This document shows, in pieces, positions 18,173 through 27,342 of a DNA stretch of 64,000 nt. Both the position numbers and the translations under genes were made by a program. Numbering within the stretch: the stretch's first letter is position 1; each line of letters opens with the position of its first letter. Under the pieces are notes generated by a model that worked only from the letters and a program-made list of their open reading frames with translations, was not told the origin of the DNA and made no database searches. The DNA is taken from contig NZ_PVTR01000013.1 in NCBI RefSeq assembly GCF_003003005.1, positions 43,663 to 107,662 on the forward strand. Reading direction: 5' to 3'. The stretch comes from Mongoliibacter ruber. GTDB lineage: Bacteria > Bacteroidota > Bacteroidia > Cytophagales > Cyclobacteriaceae.

Positions 18173-20092
18173 ATGGTAATAATAGTAACAGGTGTTTCTG
18201 GTAGTGGCAAAACCACTGTGGGTACTTTACTTTCACAAAAAACCCACTTGCCTTTTTTTGATGCGGATGATTTTCACCCTTCTGCTAATGTAAAGAAAAT
18301 GACCCAAGGCATTCCTCTAGACGATTCAGACAGGATGCCATGGCTTGAAAATCTGGCTTCACATATAACTGAATGGGAAAAAGGAGGGGGTGCCATTTTG
18401 GCCTGTTCCGCCCTAAAAGAAGCTTACAGACAAATGCTCACCGTTGATAAAAATATAACTTGGATCCATCTCAAAGGTGAAAAGCCGATTTTGGAAGAAA
18501 GGCTACAAAAAAGAGAGAATCATTATATGAATCCGGGACTTCTTGACTCTCAATTGGACACGTGGGAAGAACCGGAATATGGAATTCATGTAGATATTTC
18601 CCGAAGCCCCGAAGAGATCAGCAAAGACATTTTAACACAATTGAATATCAAACATATGAAATCCAAACTTGGTATCATTGGTATGGGGGTGATGGGAAAA
18701 AGCCTTGCCCTAAATTTTGTAGACAATGGAATAGGCTTGTCCGTTTTTAACAGGACTGTTCCGGGCAAAGAAGAAAAGGTAGCCACTTCATTTGCTGAAC
18801 AAAACAAAGATTTCCCTTTGCTCAAAGGTTTTGATGACATGGATGAATTTCTAGAATCTCTAGAAACACCAAAGAAAATATTATTGATGATCCCTGCAGG
18901 TGAGGCAGTTGACGCACAATTGGACCAACTTTCCGAGCATTTAACTGGAGGAGACATTGTCATCGATGGTGGAAACTCATTTTTCGAAGAAAGCAATAGG
19001 CGTGTAGAAACCATGCGTGCAAAAGGCATTCATTTCATGCCTATGGGTGTATCAGGGGGTGAAGAAGGTGCCAGGAAAGGACCTTCACTTATGCCAAGCG
19101 GCAACCAGGAAGCCTTCTCTCAGGTAGAACCCTTTTTGCAAAAAATCGCTGCGAAGGACAAAAACGGAGATGCTTGTATGACCTATGTGGGACCTGATGG
19201 CTCTGGTCATTTTATCAAAATGGTGCACAATAGCATTGAATATGGGGAAATGCAGGCCATCGCAGAGGCAGTGCATTTGTTGCGTTTTGGACTTAAACTC
19301 AGTCCTCCCGAAATTTCAAGAATTCTCAGAAGCTGGGTCAACGATGACCTGAAAAGCTATCTCCTTGAAATCACGGCAGATATTTACCAAGCCAAAGAGG
19401 GAGATAATTTCTTGGTAGATTTGATTTTGGATGCAGCAGGTCAAAAAGGAACCGGAGGTTGGTCGCTCAGTACCGCATTGAAACACCACGTTCCGTACAG
19501 CCCCCTCGCCGAAGCGGTTGTTGCCAGACAGTTGTCTTCAAGAAAAAGTGAGCGAACTGAACTATCCAAAATTTTCGGTCACAGGTTTCGTGCCTTCGGG
19601 GAAGACAAGGTTTTGCTCATGGAACGTATAAAAAATGCCTATGCCCTTTGTCGCATTATTAACCATGAGACAGGTTATAGCTTGATGAAGGAGGTATCAG
19701 ATGCAAACAATTGGAACCTTAATTTTTCGGAAATTTCAAGAATCTGGACAAATGGATGCATCATTCGATCAAGCCTTATGGAACAACTCATACAGGTTTT
19801 CGATGAAACTGACAGCTTATTCAAACACAAAAAAACAGTTTCGAAGATCAAAGAGCTCAAGACGGACCTCACCTTTATAGTAGGGCTCGGATTACAACAT
19901 GAATTTGCCATCCCGGTAATGTCCTCCGCTGCCAATTATTTGTTTGGGCGTATCATAGAGGATTCCTCAGCCAATATTCTACAGGCTCAGAGAGATTATT
20001 TTGGCGCACATCAATATCAGCGCAAAGACGATCCAAGCAGAAATTATCACCATACCGATTGGTTATTTCTTAAAAAACAATCACCCAAATAA
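18173..20092 (+). CDS. gntK-gnd: Fused gluconokinase / 6-phosphogluconate dehydrogenase
   Basis: A 639-residue fusion of two consecutive enzymes. Residues 1-160 are a gluconokinase: P-loop GVSGSGKTT, FFDADDFHP, and ACSALKEAYR. Residues 162-639 are decarboxylating 6-phosphogluconate dehydrogenase: NAD(P)-binding GIIGMGVMGKS, NRT after the second strand, GVSGGEEGARKGPS, the catalytic FIKMVHNSIEYGEMQ, QKGTGGWS and the C-terminal FGAHQYQR. Together they convert gluconate to ribulose-5-phosphate with one ATP and one NADP+ or NAD+. An in-frame ATG at the junction (18656) could also start a free dehydrogenase. A secreted amidohydrolase follows 19 nt downstream. Confidence 0.95.
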   Translation: MVIIVTGVSGSGKTTVGTLLSQKTHLPFFDADDFHPSANVKKMTQGIPLDDSDRMPWLENLASHITEWEKGGGAILACSALKEAYRQMLTVDKNITWIHLKGEKPILEERLQKRENHYMNPGLLDSQLDTWEEPEYGIHVDISRSPEEISKDILTQLNIKHMKSKLGIIGMGVMGKSLALNFVDNGIGLSVFNRTVPGKEEKVATSFAEQNKDFPLLKGFDDMDEFLESLETPKKILLMIPAGEAVDAQLDQLSEHLTGGDIVIDGGNSFFEESNRRVETMRAKGIHFMPMGVSGGEEGARKGPSLMPSGNQEAFSQVEPFLQKIAAKDKNGDACMTYVGPDGSGHFIKMVHNSIEYGEMQAIAEAVHLLRFGLKLSPPEISRILRSWVNDDLKSYLLEITADIYQAKEGDNFLVDLILDAAGQKGTGGWSLSTALKHHVPYSPLAEAVVARQLSSRKSERTELSKIFGHRFRAFGEDKVLLMERIKNAYALCRIINHETGYSLMKEVSDANNWNLNFSEISRIWTNGCIIRSSLMEQLIQVFDETDSLFKHKKTVSKIKELKTDLTFIVGLGLQHEFAIPVMSSAANYLFGRIIEDSSANILQAQRDYFGAHQYQRKDDPSRNYHHTDWLFLKKQSPK

Positions 20093-20111
20093 AACCAAAC
20101 CCGCAAGCACC

Positions 20112-21491
20112 ATGAACAAAATTAAAGCTATTTCGATCAAACTGCTATTCGGCCTTTTACTGCTGCTTGGCAATCAACAGCTCATGGCACAGGATTATTT
20201 TATTAAAAATATCCATATCCTAAGCATGGAAGGCGATGCTGTCACAAAGAATAAAGCCATCTATATCAGTAATGGTGAAATAAAAGCAATCCTGGAAGCT
20301 GAGGCATCAAGTCCCGAAGGTGCTCAGGAGATTGATGGCAAGGGGTACTATATTTTTCCAGGGCTTGCAGAAATGCACTCCCATATCCCAACCACCAATA
20401 CCGATGACTTTTCTTACATAGAAGACACCATGTGGCTTTACTTAGCCAATGGTATTCTCAATGTCAGGGGAATGATCGGTCATGCTTCTCATCTTGAATT
20501 GAAAAAGAAAATTGCAACAGGCCAAATCACCGGTCCAAGGATATTTGCAGCTGGCCCTTCCCTCAATGGAGATACGGTAGAAAACCCTGAGTCAGGCGCT
20601 CAAATGGTGAAAGACCAAAAATCGGCAGGCTATGACCATCTTAAATTACATCCCGGTCTGGACATGCCTCGTTTTTTGGCTATTTCTCAAACAGCAAAAG
20701 AGGTGGACATCAAGTTTGGGGGACATGTTTCATTGGACGTTGGTTTACAAAACTCTTTAGAACATGGTTACCGCTCAGTTGAACACATGGATGGTTACAT
20801 CGAAGCCTTGATAGATGACAGAGAGAGGTTAGATCCTCAGGTAGCCGGTCCCTTCAGCATGCTTTTGGTCAATGAGGGTGATAAAAACAGGATATCTGAA
20901 TTGGTGGCACTGACTAAAGAAAAAGGGGCTTGGATTGCGCCTACACTTACACTTTTTGAAAGGTTTTTTGGATACATTCCCGCTGATGAATTCAGGTTGG
21001 AGCCTGAAATGAAATACATGCCCGGATTGCAAGTACAACAGTGGGTCAATCAGAAGAAAATGCTTGAAAGTCAAGGAATTCTTAAGGAAGAAAATGTCAA
21101 ACCATACTTAGAATTTCGTGAAAAAATGCTTTTGGCCTTGCATGAAGGAGGAGTTCCTCTGATTATGAGTTCAGATTCTCCACAGGTGTTCAACGTGCCG
21201 GGTTTTTCTATTCACAACGAAATCAAATCCATGCAAGCTGCGGGCATTTCACCGTATGAAATCTTAAAATCAGGCAACGTCAATGTTGCGAAATACTTTG
21301 AGATGGAGGATTCTTTTGGAAAAATCAAAGAGGGCATGAGTGCAGACTTTGTAATGGTACCAAACAATCCCTTGGAGGATATGGACACCTTGCGTGAAGT
21401 AGAAGGCCTGATGTTGCGCGGCAATTGGATTACCAAAAACACGCTTCAGAACGAACTGAAAAGGATAGAAGAGAAAAACCTACGAAAATAA
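20112..21491 (+). CDS. Secreted amidohydrolase family protein
   Basis: About 459 residues with a signal peptide (residues 1-23, ending LMAQ). Next come a composite beta-sandwich segment typical of imidazolonepropionase/adenosine-deaminase-like amidohydrolases, the metal-site HSH in EMHSHIP, a KLH strand segment with a likely metal-bridging lysine, HVSLD, EHM and the late SSDSP aspartate. It is predicted to be a periplasmic metal-dependent hydrolase of cyclic amides or peptide-like bonds; the substrate is unknown. I chose the ATG at 20112 for the clean signal peptide; a frame from 20001 would overlap the upstream gene by 90 nt. Confidence 0.88.
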   Translation: MNKIKAISIKLLFGLLLLLGNQQLMAQDYFIKNIHILSMEGDAVTKNKAIYISNGEIKAILEAEASSPEGAQEIDGKGYYIFPGLAEMHSHIPTTNTDDFSYIEDTMWLYLANGILNVRGMIGHASHLELKKKIATGQITGPRIFAAGPSLNGDTVENPESGAQMVKDQKSAGYDHLKLHPGLDMPRFLAISQTAKEVDIKFGGHVSLDVGLQNSLEHGYRSVEHMDGYIEALIDDRERLDPQVAGPFSMLLVNEGDKNRISELVALTKEKGAWIAPTLTLFERFFGYIPADEFRLEPEMKYMPGLQVQQWVNQKKMLESQGILKEENVKPYLEFREKMLLALHEGGVPLIMSSDSPQVFNVPGFSIHNEIKSMQAAGISPYEILKSGNVNVAKYFEMEDSFGKIKEGMSADFVMVPNNPLEDMDTLREVEGLMLRGNWITKNTLQNELKRIEEKNLRK

Positions 21492-21492
21492 A

Positions 21493-21518
21493 AAAAGCCC
21501 TTAAATGGGCTTTTTTTC
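21493..21518. terminator. Bidirectional terminator
   Basis: The stem AAGCCC/GGGCTT has a short ATTT-type loop, an A-run before it and a T7 run after it. It lies between the converging amidohydrolase and cold-shock genes and can serve both. Confidence 0.85.
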
Positions 21519-21542
21519 ATAGAGCTGGGTAACAAACATTCG

Positions 21543-21734
21543 CTATGCTTTTTTTACATTTATAGCATTGGGGCCATTTTTGCCCTCTTTTACATCGTAA
21601 GTTACTTTGTCATTTTGGGCTACTTTGTCCAACAGACCTGTGGCATGGACAAATACGTCGCTTTGGGACTCGTCATCAATGATAAATCCGAATCCTTTTG
21701 CTTCATTGTAAAATTTTACTGTTCCGGTAAGCAT
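21543..21734 (-). CDS. Cold shock protein (CspA family)
   Basis: A 63-residue single cold-shock domain. RNP1 (KGFGFI, residues 13-18) and RNP2 (VFVHA, 27-31) are both intact, in the usual five-stranded OB-fold length. It binds single-stranded RNA or DNA and melts RNA structure. The long AT-rich 5' region to the sixA-like gene (21735-21823) would be the leader, where cold-shock control usually resides, but I see no specific structure there. Confidence 0.97.
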   Translation of the reverse strand: MLTGTVKFYNEAKGFGFIIDDESQSDVFVHATGLLDKVAQNDKVTYDVKEGKNGPNAINVKKA

Positions 21735-21823
21735 AATAAATTAGATAAATATGTGGTTAAATGTGTATTAAATGTAAATATCATAAATTTAAAAACAAAA
21801 CCTTATTTCGTTAAATTGGCAAA

Positions 21824-22318
21824 ATGAAAAAGCTTGTATTAATTCGGCATGCAAAATCTTCTTGGGATCAACCTTTTTTGAGTGACCACAAAAGACCTTT
21901 GGCAGACAGGGGTTTGAGAGATGCGCCCCGCATGGCCCAAAGGTTAAAAAAGAGGGGTATCCAAGCTGATGGAATGACTTCTTCGGATGCCGAAAGGGCA
22001 AAAATCACCGCTTATATTACCGCCGAGCAATTGAAGTTCCCTAGAGAAAAAATCCTCTTGACTCATGACCTGTACCATGCTTCTGTCTCAGGAATCCTTC
22101 ATGTGGTACAGCAAACTGATGATTCCATAGGAACGCTATTTATATTCGGCCACAATCCCGGATTCAATGATTTTGTATGGGAAATGGGTTTTAAAATCGA
22201 TAACCTGCCCACAGCCGGTCAGTTTGGATTTCAGTTTGAAACCAATTCATGGAAAAACATCAGTTCCAAAAATGTAAAAAATTGGTTTTTTGATTATCCT
22301 AAGAATGATAGCTTTTAG
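21824..22318 (+). CDS. SixA-like histidine phosphatase
   Basis: A 164-residue histidine phosphatase superfamily protein. The catalytic RHG-type motif is LIRHAKSSWD near the N-terminus, then the RPLADRG segment and the second histidine in FGHNPG near residue 111. This short version matches SixA phosphohistidine phosphatases, which remove phosphate from histidine-containing phosphotransfer proteins. The local substrate is unknown. It is transcribed divergently from the cold shock gene. Confidence 0.92.
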   Translation: MKKLVLIRHAKSSWDQPFLSDHKRPLADRGLRDAPRMAQRLKKRGIQADGMTSSDAERAKITAYITAEQLKFPREKILLTHDLYHASVSGILHVVQQTDDSIGTLFIFGHNPGFNDFVWEMGFKIDNLPTAGQFGFQFETNSWKNISSKNVKNWFFDYPKNDSF

Positions 22319-22514
22319 GCATACGCATGCCCACAAAACTTACTGTCAGCAAATTGCCTGATTCTTCCATTCATTTAGATTTTCAAAGATAATTGCCTTC
22401 TGCAAGCAGGTTGGATATTTATGGATATTGCTTCTAAGATCTTGAAGATTTATTGAATTAGAACAAGCATCTAGATTTTGAAATTCTCTGCTGTTTTCCC
22501 AAAGCAAATTCTGA

Positions 22515-23243
22515 TCAATACTCCCTGACATCTTGAATTACCCCTTCGAACTGATCCCTATTGTCAATTAAATAGAGGATTTTTTCGGCGGCTTCTTGGG
22601 GAGAACTCAATTCATTATTGGATTTGAGTTTCTGGAATTTATCTAACTTCGAGAAATCCTTTTCAGATGCTCCCCTGATATCTGTCTGCATATCGGTATC
22701 TACCACTCCCGGCGCCAGCGCAAAATACTTTATCTTACTCCCATCCAAATCTGCTTCCACTTGAGCAGCCTCCGTCATCATATTCAAAGCAGCCTTGCTT
22801 GAAGAATAGCCAGCCCATCCATCAATAGCTTTTTTGGCAGCACCCGAACTGATATTGATTACTGTTTTTTCTGCTTCCACATCTGCATACTTTTTTACAA
22901 ATGCATTCATGAGCAACATTGGCGCTACTACATTGAGGTCAAATAGACTTTGTACATCTTGGTTTCTCAAATTTCCTATATGGGAAATCGGCCCTATCCA
23001 CCCTGCATTATTGATCAACACTATTTTGGAAAAATCACCCTCGGGAAAAATAGAATCCATATTGGCTTCAATATTAGCCACATTGCTCAGGTCTATTTCC
23101 AAACCTTGGAAATTCTCCTTATCAATAGTTTGTTTTGAACGTGCCAAGCCAATCACGCTATTTTGCTTGTTTTCCAATAGCTGCGACACCAAGGCCTTCC
23201 CTATCCCTTTGCTACTTCCTGTTATGATATACAATGCTTTCAT
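22515..23243 (-). CDS. Short-chain dehydrogenase/reductase
   Basis: An SDR of about 242 residues. The Rossmann motif is TGSSKGIG, followed by the NNAGWIG strand and the active-site YSSSKAA (Tyr-x-x-x-Lys) preceded by a conserved serine in ISSGAAKKA. The overall shape recalls sepiapterin reductase or benzil reductase. The substrate is not evident. I prefer the start MKALYIITGSS at 23243; an ATG at 23261 adds six residues outside the fold. Confidence 0.88.
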   Translation of the reverse strand: MKALYIITGSSKGIGKALVSQLLENKQNSVIGLARSKQTIDKENFQGLEIDLSNVANIEANMDSIFPEGDFSKIVLINNAGWIGPISHIGNLRNQDVQSLFDLNVVAPMLLMNAFVKKYADVEAEKTVINISSGAAKKAIDGWAGYSSSKAALNMMTEAAQVEADLDGSKIKYFALAPGVVDTDMQTDIRGASEKDFSKLDKFQKLKSNNELSSPQEAAEKILYLIDNRDQFEGVIQDVREY

Positions 23244-23399
23244 GGTTGAATTAAATTTCAAGGTGAAAATGTTTTTTTAACATTTTAAGTATTTAGTCCT
23301 GGATTCTATTTCAATCTGATATTGATTGATGTTTAGATAATATTTGATATTCGTCAAGATTCAGTGGCAGCCTTTACAGGTAACGAATCGAAATACAAA

Positions 23400-24122
23400 C
23401 TAATAAGATAAATCTAAATCCCTTAATTCTTTAAACCAAAAGCGCTTTGAATGTTCTTCACCATCATCAGTTTTAAAGGTATAATTTTTAGATATGGTTT
23501 CTCCTAATTGGAAAACAACAGGTTTTACAAAGATCGGCCCCTTGAAGCAGAATGTATGAAACTCCCCGTTTTCTCCACATGGGTCAATTGGTTTTTTCAG
23601 TTGGTTGATCAGCGATTGTGAAAGCAGCTCTCCCACCTGATCTTCTGCAAAAATATCCGCATCAGCGGCACAGACCAGCGTTTGGAATCCCATATCGAGA
23701 AATTCCCCCAGCAGATTTCGGGTATCTTTTGCCCATAATGGAAATACCCCTTTGAACCCTTTCTCATCAAGTTGTGTCTCTCTGTATTTTTTCAAATCCT
23801 CCAAAAATATATCCCCATAAGCAATATGGTGAACACCTTTTTTTCTCAAAACATCCAAATACGAAGACATCATCTTCTCATAAGCAGCATTGCTCTGACT
23901 GGCAGGATAGTAAATCCTATCCAATGGCAGGCCGATGGACTCGGCCTGCTTTTGAATCAAACTTTCGTGTATGCCATGGAGGCCTACTCTCTTGGTCTCT
24001 TCTCCAAAAGTTGTGTGTAGGCTTACTATTTCGTAGCTTTCATCCTGCATCAACTTCCATAAGGCAAGCGCTGAGTCTTTTCCTCCGGACCATGCAATTG
24101 AAATTTTTATTTTAGTTGACAT
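23400..24122 (-). CDS. PP-loop ATPase (diphthine--ammonia ligase-like, COG2102)
   Basis: A 240-residue adenine nucleotide alpha-hydrolase-like protein. The PP-loop SGGKDSALALWKL is at residues 13-25, followed by the GIHESLIQKQAESIGLPL and AYGDIFLEDLKKYRE segments diagnostic of the diphthine--ammonia ligase-like family. Bacteria lack diphthamide, so the archaeal/eukaryal reaction is unlikely here. The gene follows btuG by 110 nt on the same strand, with a hairpin between, so it may be a distal member of the corrinoid operon. A corrinoid link is inference from position. Confidence 0.85.
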   Translation of the reverse strand: MSTKIKISIAWSGGKDSALALWKLMQDESYEIVSLHTTFGEETKRVGLHGIHESLIQKQAESIGLPLDRIYYPASQSNAAYEKMMSSYLDVLRKKGVHHIAYGDIFLEDLKKYRETQLDEKGFKGVFPLWAKDTRNLLGEFLDMGFQTLVCAADADIFAEDQVGELLSQSLINQLKKPIDPCGENGEFHTFCFKGPIFVKPVVFQLGETISKNYTFKTDDGEEHSKRFWFKELRDLDLSY

Positions 24123-24178
24123 TTATTGAGATTTTTAAAATTTGCCAGGTTGATGAGCTATAGGCTCAAGAATCAGAA

Positions 24179-24201
24179 TCCGAAGGTTGTACCTTCGGAT
24201 A
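24179..24201. promoter_or_regulatory. Hairpin between btuG and the PP-loop gene
   Basis: A perfect 10-bp inverted repeat (ATCCGAAGGT / ACCTTCGGAT) with a 3-nt loop in the 110-nt gap. No T-run follows on the minus strand, so it is more likely an attenuator, RNA-stability stem or small repeat than a full terminator. Confidence 0.55.
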
Positions 24202-24232
24202 GCGTAAACCAGTCAGGTTTCACTCTAGTAAA

Positions 24233-25276
24233 TTACTTAAACACAAAACCCGATGGGCCTCTTCCTACTGGTAAGGTTCTGAGCTCACTACCGCTTTCAT
24301 CCAAAATAATCACCGTTCCATTGCCCTGAAAACCATTGTTATCTGCCACATAAATGTGATTGTCACGGGGATGAAAACCTATACCATAGAAACCTGAGCC
24401 CCTAAAAATTGAGGCTTCAGCTACCTGAGCTTGAGGAAGGGAAATTTTAGCCACTGCATCATCATAATCAGGCCAACCTGTTGAAGTCAATAGGTAGACT
24501 TCTCCATTTCTACCCAAAGTCAAATTACTCGTGGCTCCTGCCAAGGCTATTTCTATGGTACTTTGGACGGTAAAATTATTGGTATTGATCCGATGAAAAT
24601 AAACATTGGCGGCATCTCTTGCATAAAGGTATAGGTTACCCTCGAAGCTAAGAAACTTGGCAGGAATGCCTTTTATTTCTACCGTATTTAATAAGGTGTC
24701 TGCCTCTAGGTTAACTATGTCCATATTTTGGGCATTGGCCACGAGTAAGCGGCTACCAAGAACATGCATTTTTTCAGGCCGACTAGAGACTTCTATTTTC
24801 TTTTGGATGGCACCTCCACTGAGATTGTCTACTACTGCAATGTATGAATCAGGGCTGTTGAAATCGCCATCATAGGCTCCCCAATCACTGATGTACAATT
24901 TGTCATCATAGACCACTAAAGACCGCGTAATATCCAAGCCTTCGGACACAGCACCTAAACTGGTAAAGTCACGTGAATCGACTATTTCTACCTTTCCGGT
25001 ATTGGCAACCAAAAAAGTCTTTCCATCGTGCTCAAGTACATCCTGTATCAATCCAGCAAAAGGCCTATTGTTGACCCTTTCAAATACATCAGCAGATACA
25101 TCATCGTCTCCCTTATAATGGTAAACTTCTCCATCGTTGGCTCCAAAAGCACCTTCATTGTAAATCAATACACCACTTTCAAATTCACCGAGTGGTATCT
25201 GAGGGCCTTCGTTGTCACAGGCCAAAAAACCAAATGCTGCAACAAGTAACAGCAAGCTTAATCTTACATTCTTCAT
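24233..25276 (-). CDS. btuG: BtuG-like surface lipoprotein (YncE/DUF5074 propeller)
   Basis: A 347-residue lipoprotein: a signal with the lipobox LAC at 18-20, then a seven-bladed-propeller-like repeat of beta strands (blades such as VEIVDSRDF, YIAVVDNL, LLVANAQNMDIV, IYVADNNGF). BtuG is the surface lipoprotein known in Bacteroides to bind vitamin B12 very tightly and sit on the BtuB channel. The gene overlaps the btuB stop by 4 nt and lies behind the cobalamin riboswitch, which strongly supports this role. Sequence similarity alone would only give the DUF5074/YncE fold. Confidence 0.85.
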   Translation of the reverse strand: MKNVRLSLLLLVAAFGFLACDNEGPQIPLGEFESGVLIYNEGAFGANDGEVYHYKGDDDVSADVFERVNNRPFAGLIQDVLEHDGKTFLVANTGKVEIVDSRDFTSLGAVSEGLDITRSLVVYDDKLYISDWGAYDGDFNSPDSYIAVVDNLSGGAIQKKIEVSSRPEKMHVLGSRLLVANAQNMDIVNLEADTLLNTVEIKGIPAKFLSFEGNLYLYARDAANVYFHRINTNNFTVQSTIEIALAGATSNLTLGRNGEVYLLTSTGWPDYDDAVAKISLPQAQVAEASIFRGSGFYGIGFHPRDNHIYVADNNGFQGNGTVIILDESGSELRTLPVGRGPSGFVFK

Positions 25277-27222
25277 AGTGTGATAGTTATATTTAGTTGA
25301 TAATTTCTTCCCGGCATCGTGCGCAGCCTTAAAATCTGGTACTCGGTATCCAATACATTATTGATCTGAACTCCAGCTTGCCCCTTCAAAAAGAAACCTT
25401 CGGGAAACTGATACCTCAGTCCCATGTCCCAGAGGCGATATGGGTCCAAGCTGGCAATATTGTCTGTTGCTATAAACCGCTGCCCCACCCATTGATGATT
25501 GACAAAAACTGATGTTGAACCTTTGCTCACATCGATCTGGCCTTGGGCTTTGTGCACAGGCGTATAGGGCAGTTGTTTCCCCGAACTACGGTCATTGCCA
25601 TCTATATTGGTCTGATTGATGGCGCTGTTAAAGGCATAATTCCCACTCAGACCCAGGTTATACCCACGCCATTTGAGTTGGGAATTGAGGTTATACTCAA
25701 TACCCGTATTGTTTACATTTCTGATATTTTCGGGTGACCAAAAACTCCCTCTAGGCAGCCAAATGATCCAATTTTCTACCCACATTTGAAAGTAGGTCAG
25801 GCTTTGATCCAAGGAAAAATTACCTCTTTTCCATTGCTGTACTATACCCAATTCTGCGCTATAGCTATCTTCCGACAATAAATCAGGATTACCTCCCGGT
25901 ACCCAAAACCTGTCATTCAAAGTGGGGACTTTAAAGCTTCTGGCCAACATGCTTTTTATCCCAATTTGCTGTTCTTCACTTGCAAAAAATGTCCACTCTC
26001 CGCCCAAACTTGGTGTAAATGGAGCAAAATTACCATCATAAATAAGTTGCCTCAGGTTGAGCGAAAATTGCAAGTTTTCTTTCAGGGAAAAATTGCTTGA
26101 ATGGTAAAGCTCGGACCTGTTTTCTGACGCATTATAGGCACTTAGCTCGCCGAAAATAAAAGTTTGCCTCACACCTGTTTTGGCTTGAACCCCAGGCCAC
26201 ATATCCCACTCCAAATCTCCAGAGAGGAAATACTGCCTGGTTTTATTGACCGAGCTTACATTGAAAACCAACTCATCACTTACGATTCCTCCTTTGAAGT
26301 TCCATGTATTTTTACTTCCAAAATAGAAGTAATCCATCACCCACCTGAGGTTCCAGTCCTGTTGCTGATCTTCGGTATTGGAGCCTATCAAAGGGATGAT
26401 TTCCCTGTCAGAAGAATTGTACCAAAGCGAAGTGCTGAGTTGGGATTTGTCAGTGGGTCTCCATGCCAGATCTTGGACAAGACCATATTGAAGCACCTGA
26501 CCATGTTCATGCCTTTCTACCGGTGTACCGATTTTAGAGAGGTTACGGAAGGGGAAATCATTCCGGGAAAAATTCCTGTACACCTGTGTTCTGCTAGAAA
26601 ACTTCTCGACAGAATGGCCTACTTGAACAGACTGATTCCAAAGGCCAAAACTGCCAATATTTGATTGAACCTGTGCCTGAAACCCTTGATTGTATTTCAG
26701 TTTGGTGTGCAAGTGCACTGACCCACCGATGGCATCTGTACCAAAGAGCGCACCTCCAGCACCTAACAGGATCTCGGCCTGATCAAAACCACCTACGGGA
26801 AGAATGGAAAAATCAGTTTGCCCCAAAGAAGGGCTATTGATCGGTAAACCATTCCAAAATACCGCATTATGGCCTGCTGAAGTACCTCTCATGGTCAGAG
26901 AAGCCAACATCCCAGGACCGTGTTGCCTTAAGAACAATCCGGTCTGCTTTTGCAAAAACTCCGTAAAAGCCTGCCCCTGAAAACGCTCCAAATCACGTTC
27001 TGTGACACGGATCAGCGATTGACCAGATGCGTACTTTTCTACAGGAAGGTTATATACCTCCACGCCTTTCAAGTCAAGCGTATCTCCCAACATGGGCAAA
27101 GAATCGACTTTGCTCAAGACCGGAAGATTGCCAAAAGCCATGCTACTATGGCCAATACAAGCCATAGCACAAATGTAAATAATGCGTAAAACCAATGCCT
27201 TTAGAATTAAATGATGACACAT
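25273..27222 (-). CDS. btuB: TonB-dependent vitamin B12 receptor
   Basis: A 649-residue outer-membrane receptor: signal peptide 1-30, a plug domain (about 60-175) with FLQKQTGLFLRQHGPGMLASLTMRG-type sequence, then a 22-strand beta barrel ending in an aromatic-containing strand (NITITL). BtuB imports corrinoids using TonB energy. It is assigned as BtuB because it sits behind a cobalamin riboswitch, overlaps btuG and faces btuFCD. The start at 27222 gives a long basic n-region; the ATG at residue 20 would be too short for a normal signal. Confidence 0.92.
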   Translation of the reverse strand: MCHHLILKALVLRIIYICAMACIGHSSMAFGNLPVLSKVDSLPMLGDTLDLKGVEVYNLPVEKYASGQSLIRVTERDLERFQGQAFTEFLQKQTGLFLRQHGPGMLASLTMRGTSAGHNAVFWNGLPINSPSLGQTDFSILPVGGFDQAEILLGAGGALFGTDAIGGSVHLHTKLKYNQGFQAQVQSNIGSFGLWNQSVQVGHSVEKFSSRTQVYRNFSRNDFPFRNLSKIGTPVERHEHGQVLQYGLVQDLAWRPTDKSQLSTSLWYNSSDREIIPLIGSNTEDQQQDWNLRWVMDYFYFGSKNTWNFKGGIVSDELVFNVSSVNKTRQYFLSGDLEWDMWPGVQAKTGVRQTFIFGELSAYNASENRSELYHSSNFSLKENLQFSLNLRQLIYDGNFAPFTPSLGGEWTFFASEEQQIGIKSMLARSFKVPTLNDRFWVPGGNPDLLSEDSYSAELGIVQQWKRGNFSLDQSLTYFQMWVENWIIWLPRGSFWSPENIRNVNNTGIEYNLNSQLKWRGYNLGLSGNYAFNSAINQTNIDGNDRSSGKQLPYTPVHKAQGQIDVSKGSTSVFVNHQWVGQRFIATDNIASLDPYRLWDMGLRYQFPEGFFLKGQAGVQINNVLDTEYQILRLRTMPGRNYQLNITITL

Positions 27223-27253
27223 TTAATTCAAAGTCATTTCAAGCAATGATTGG

Positions 27254-27293
27254 AGAAAAAAACGAAATAGGAATCATGGAAATGCCATAATCC
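27254..27293 (-). terminator. Riboswitch expression platform: terminator before btuB
   Basis: Minus-strand hairpin formed by AGGATTATGG and CCATGATTCCT with a 5-nt loop, followed by a T7-containing tract. It lies 32 nt before the btuB start and about 50 nt after the cobalamin riboswitch, as expected for an element switched on by bound cobalamin to stop transcription. Confidence 0.65.
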
Positions 27294-27342
27294 TGTTCTG
27301 AATTTTATCCCAGCCTTTCACCCGAAAGCTTTGAATACAGAG

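Noticed and set aside
20001..20111. Longer N-terminus of the amidohydrolase
   Set aside because: It overlaps the gntK-gnd gene and hides the signal peptide that begins at 20112.
22346..22531. 61-codon minus-strand frame next to the SDR gene
   Set aside because: It overlaps the SDR end and has no recognisable domain or start context.
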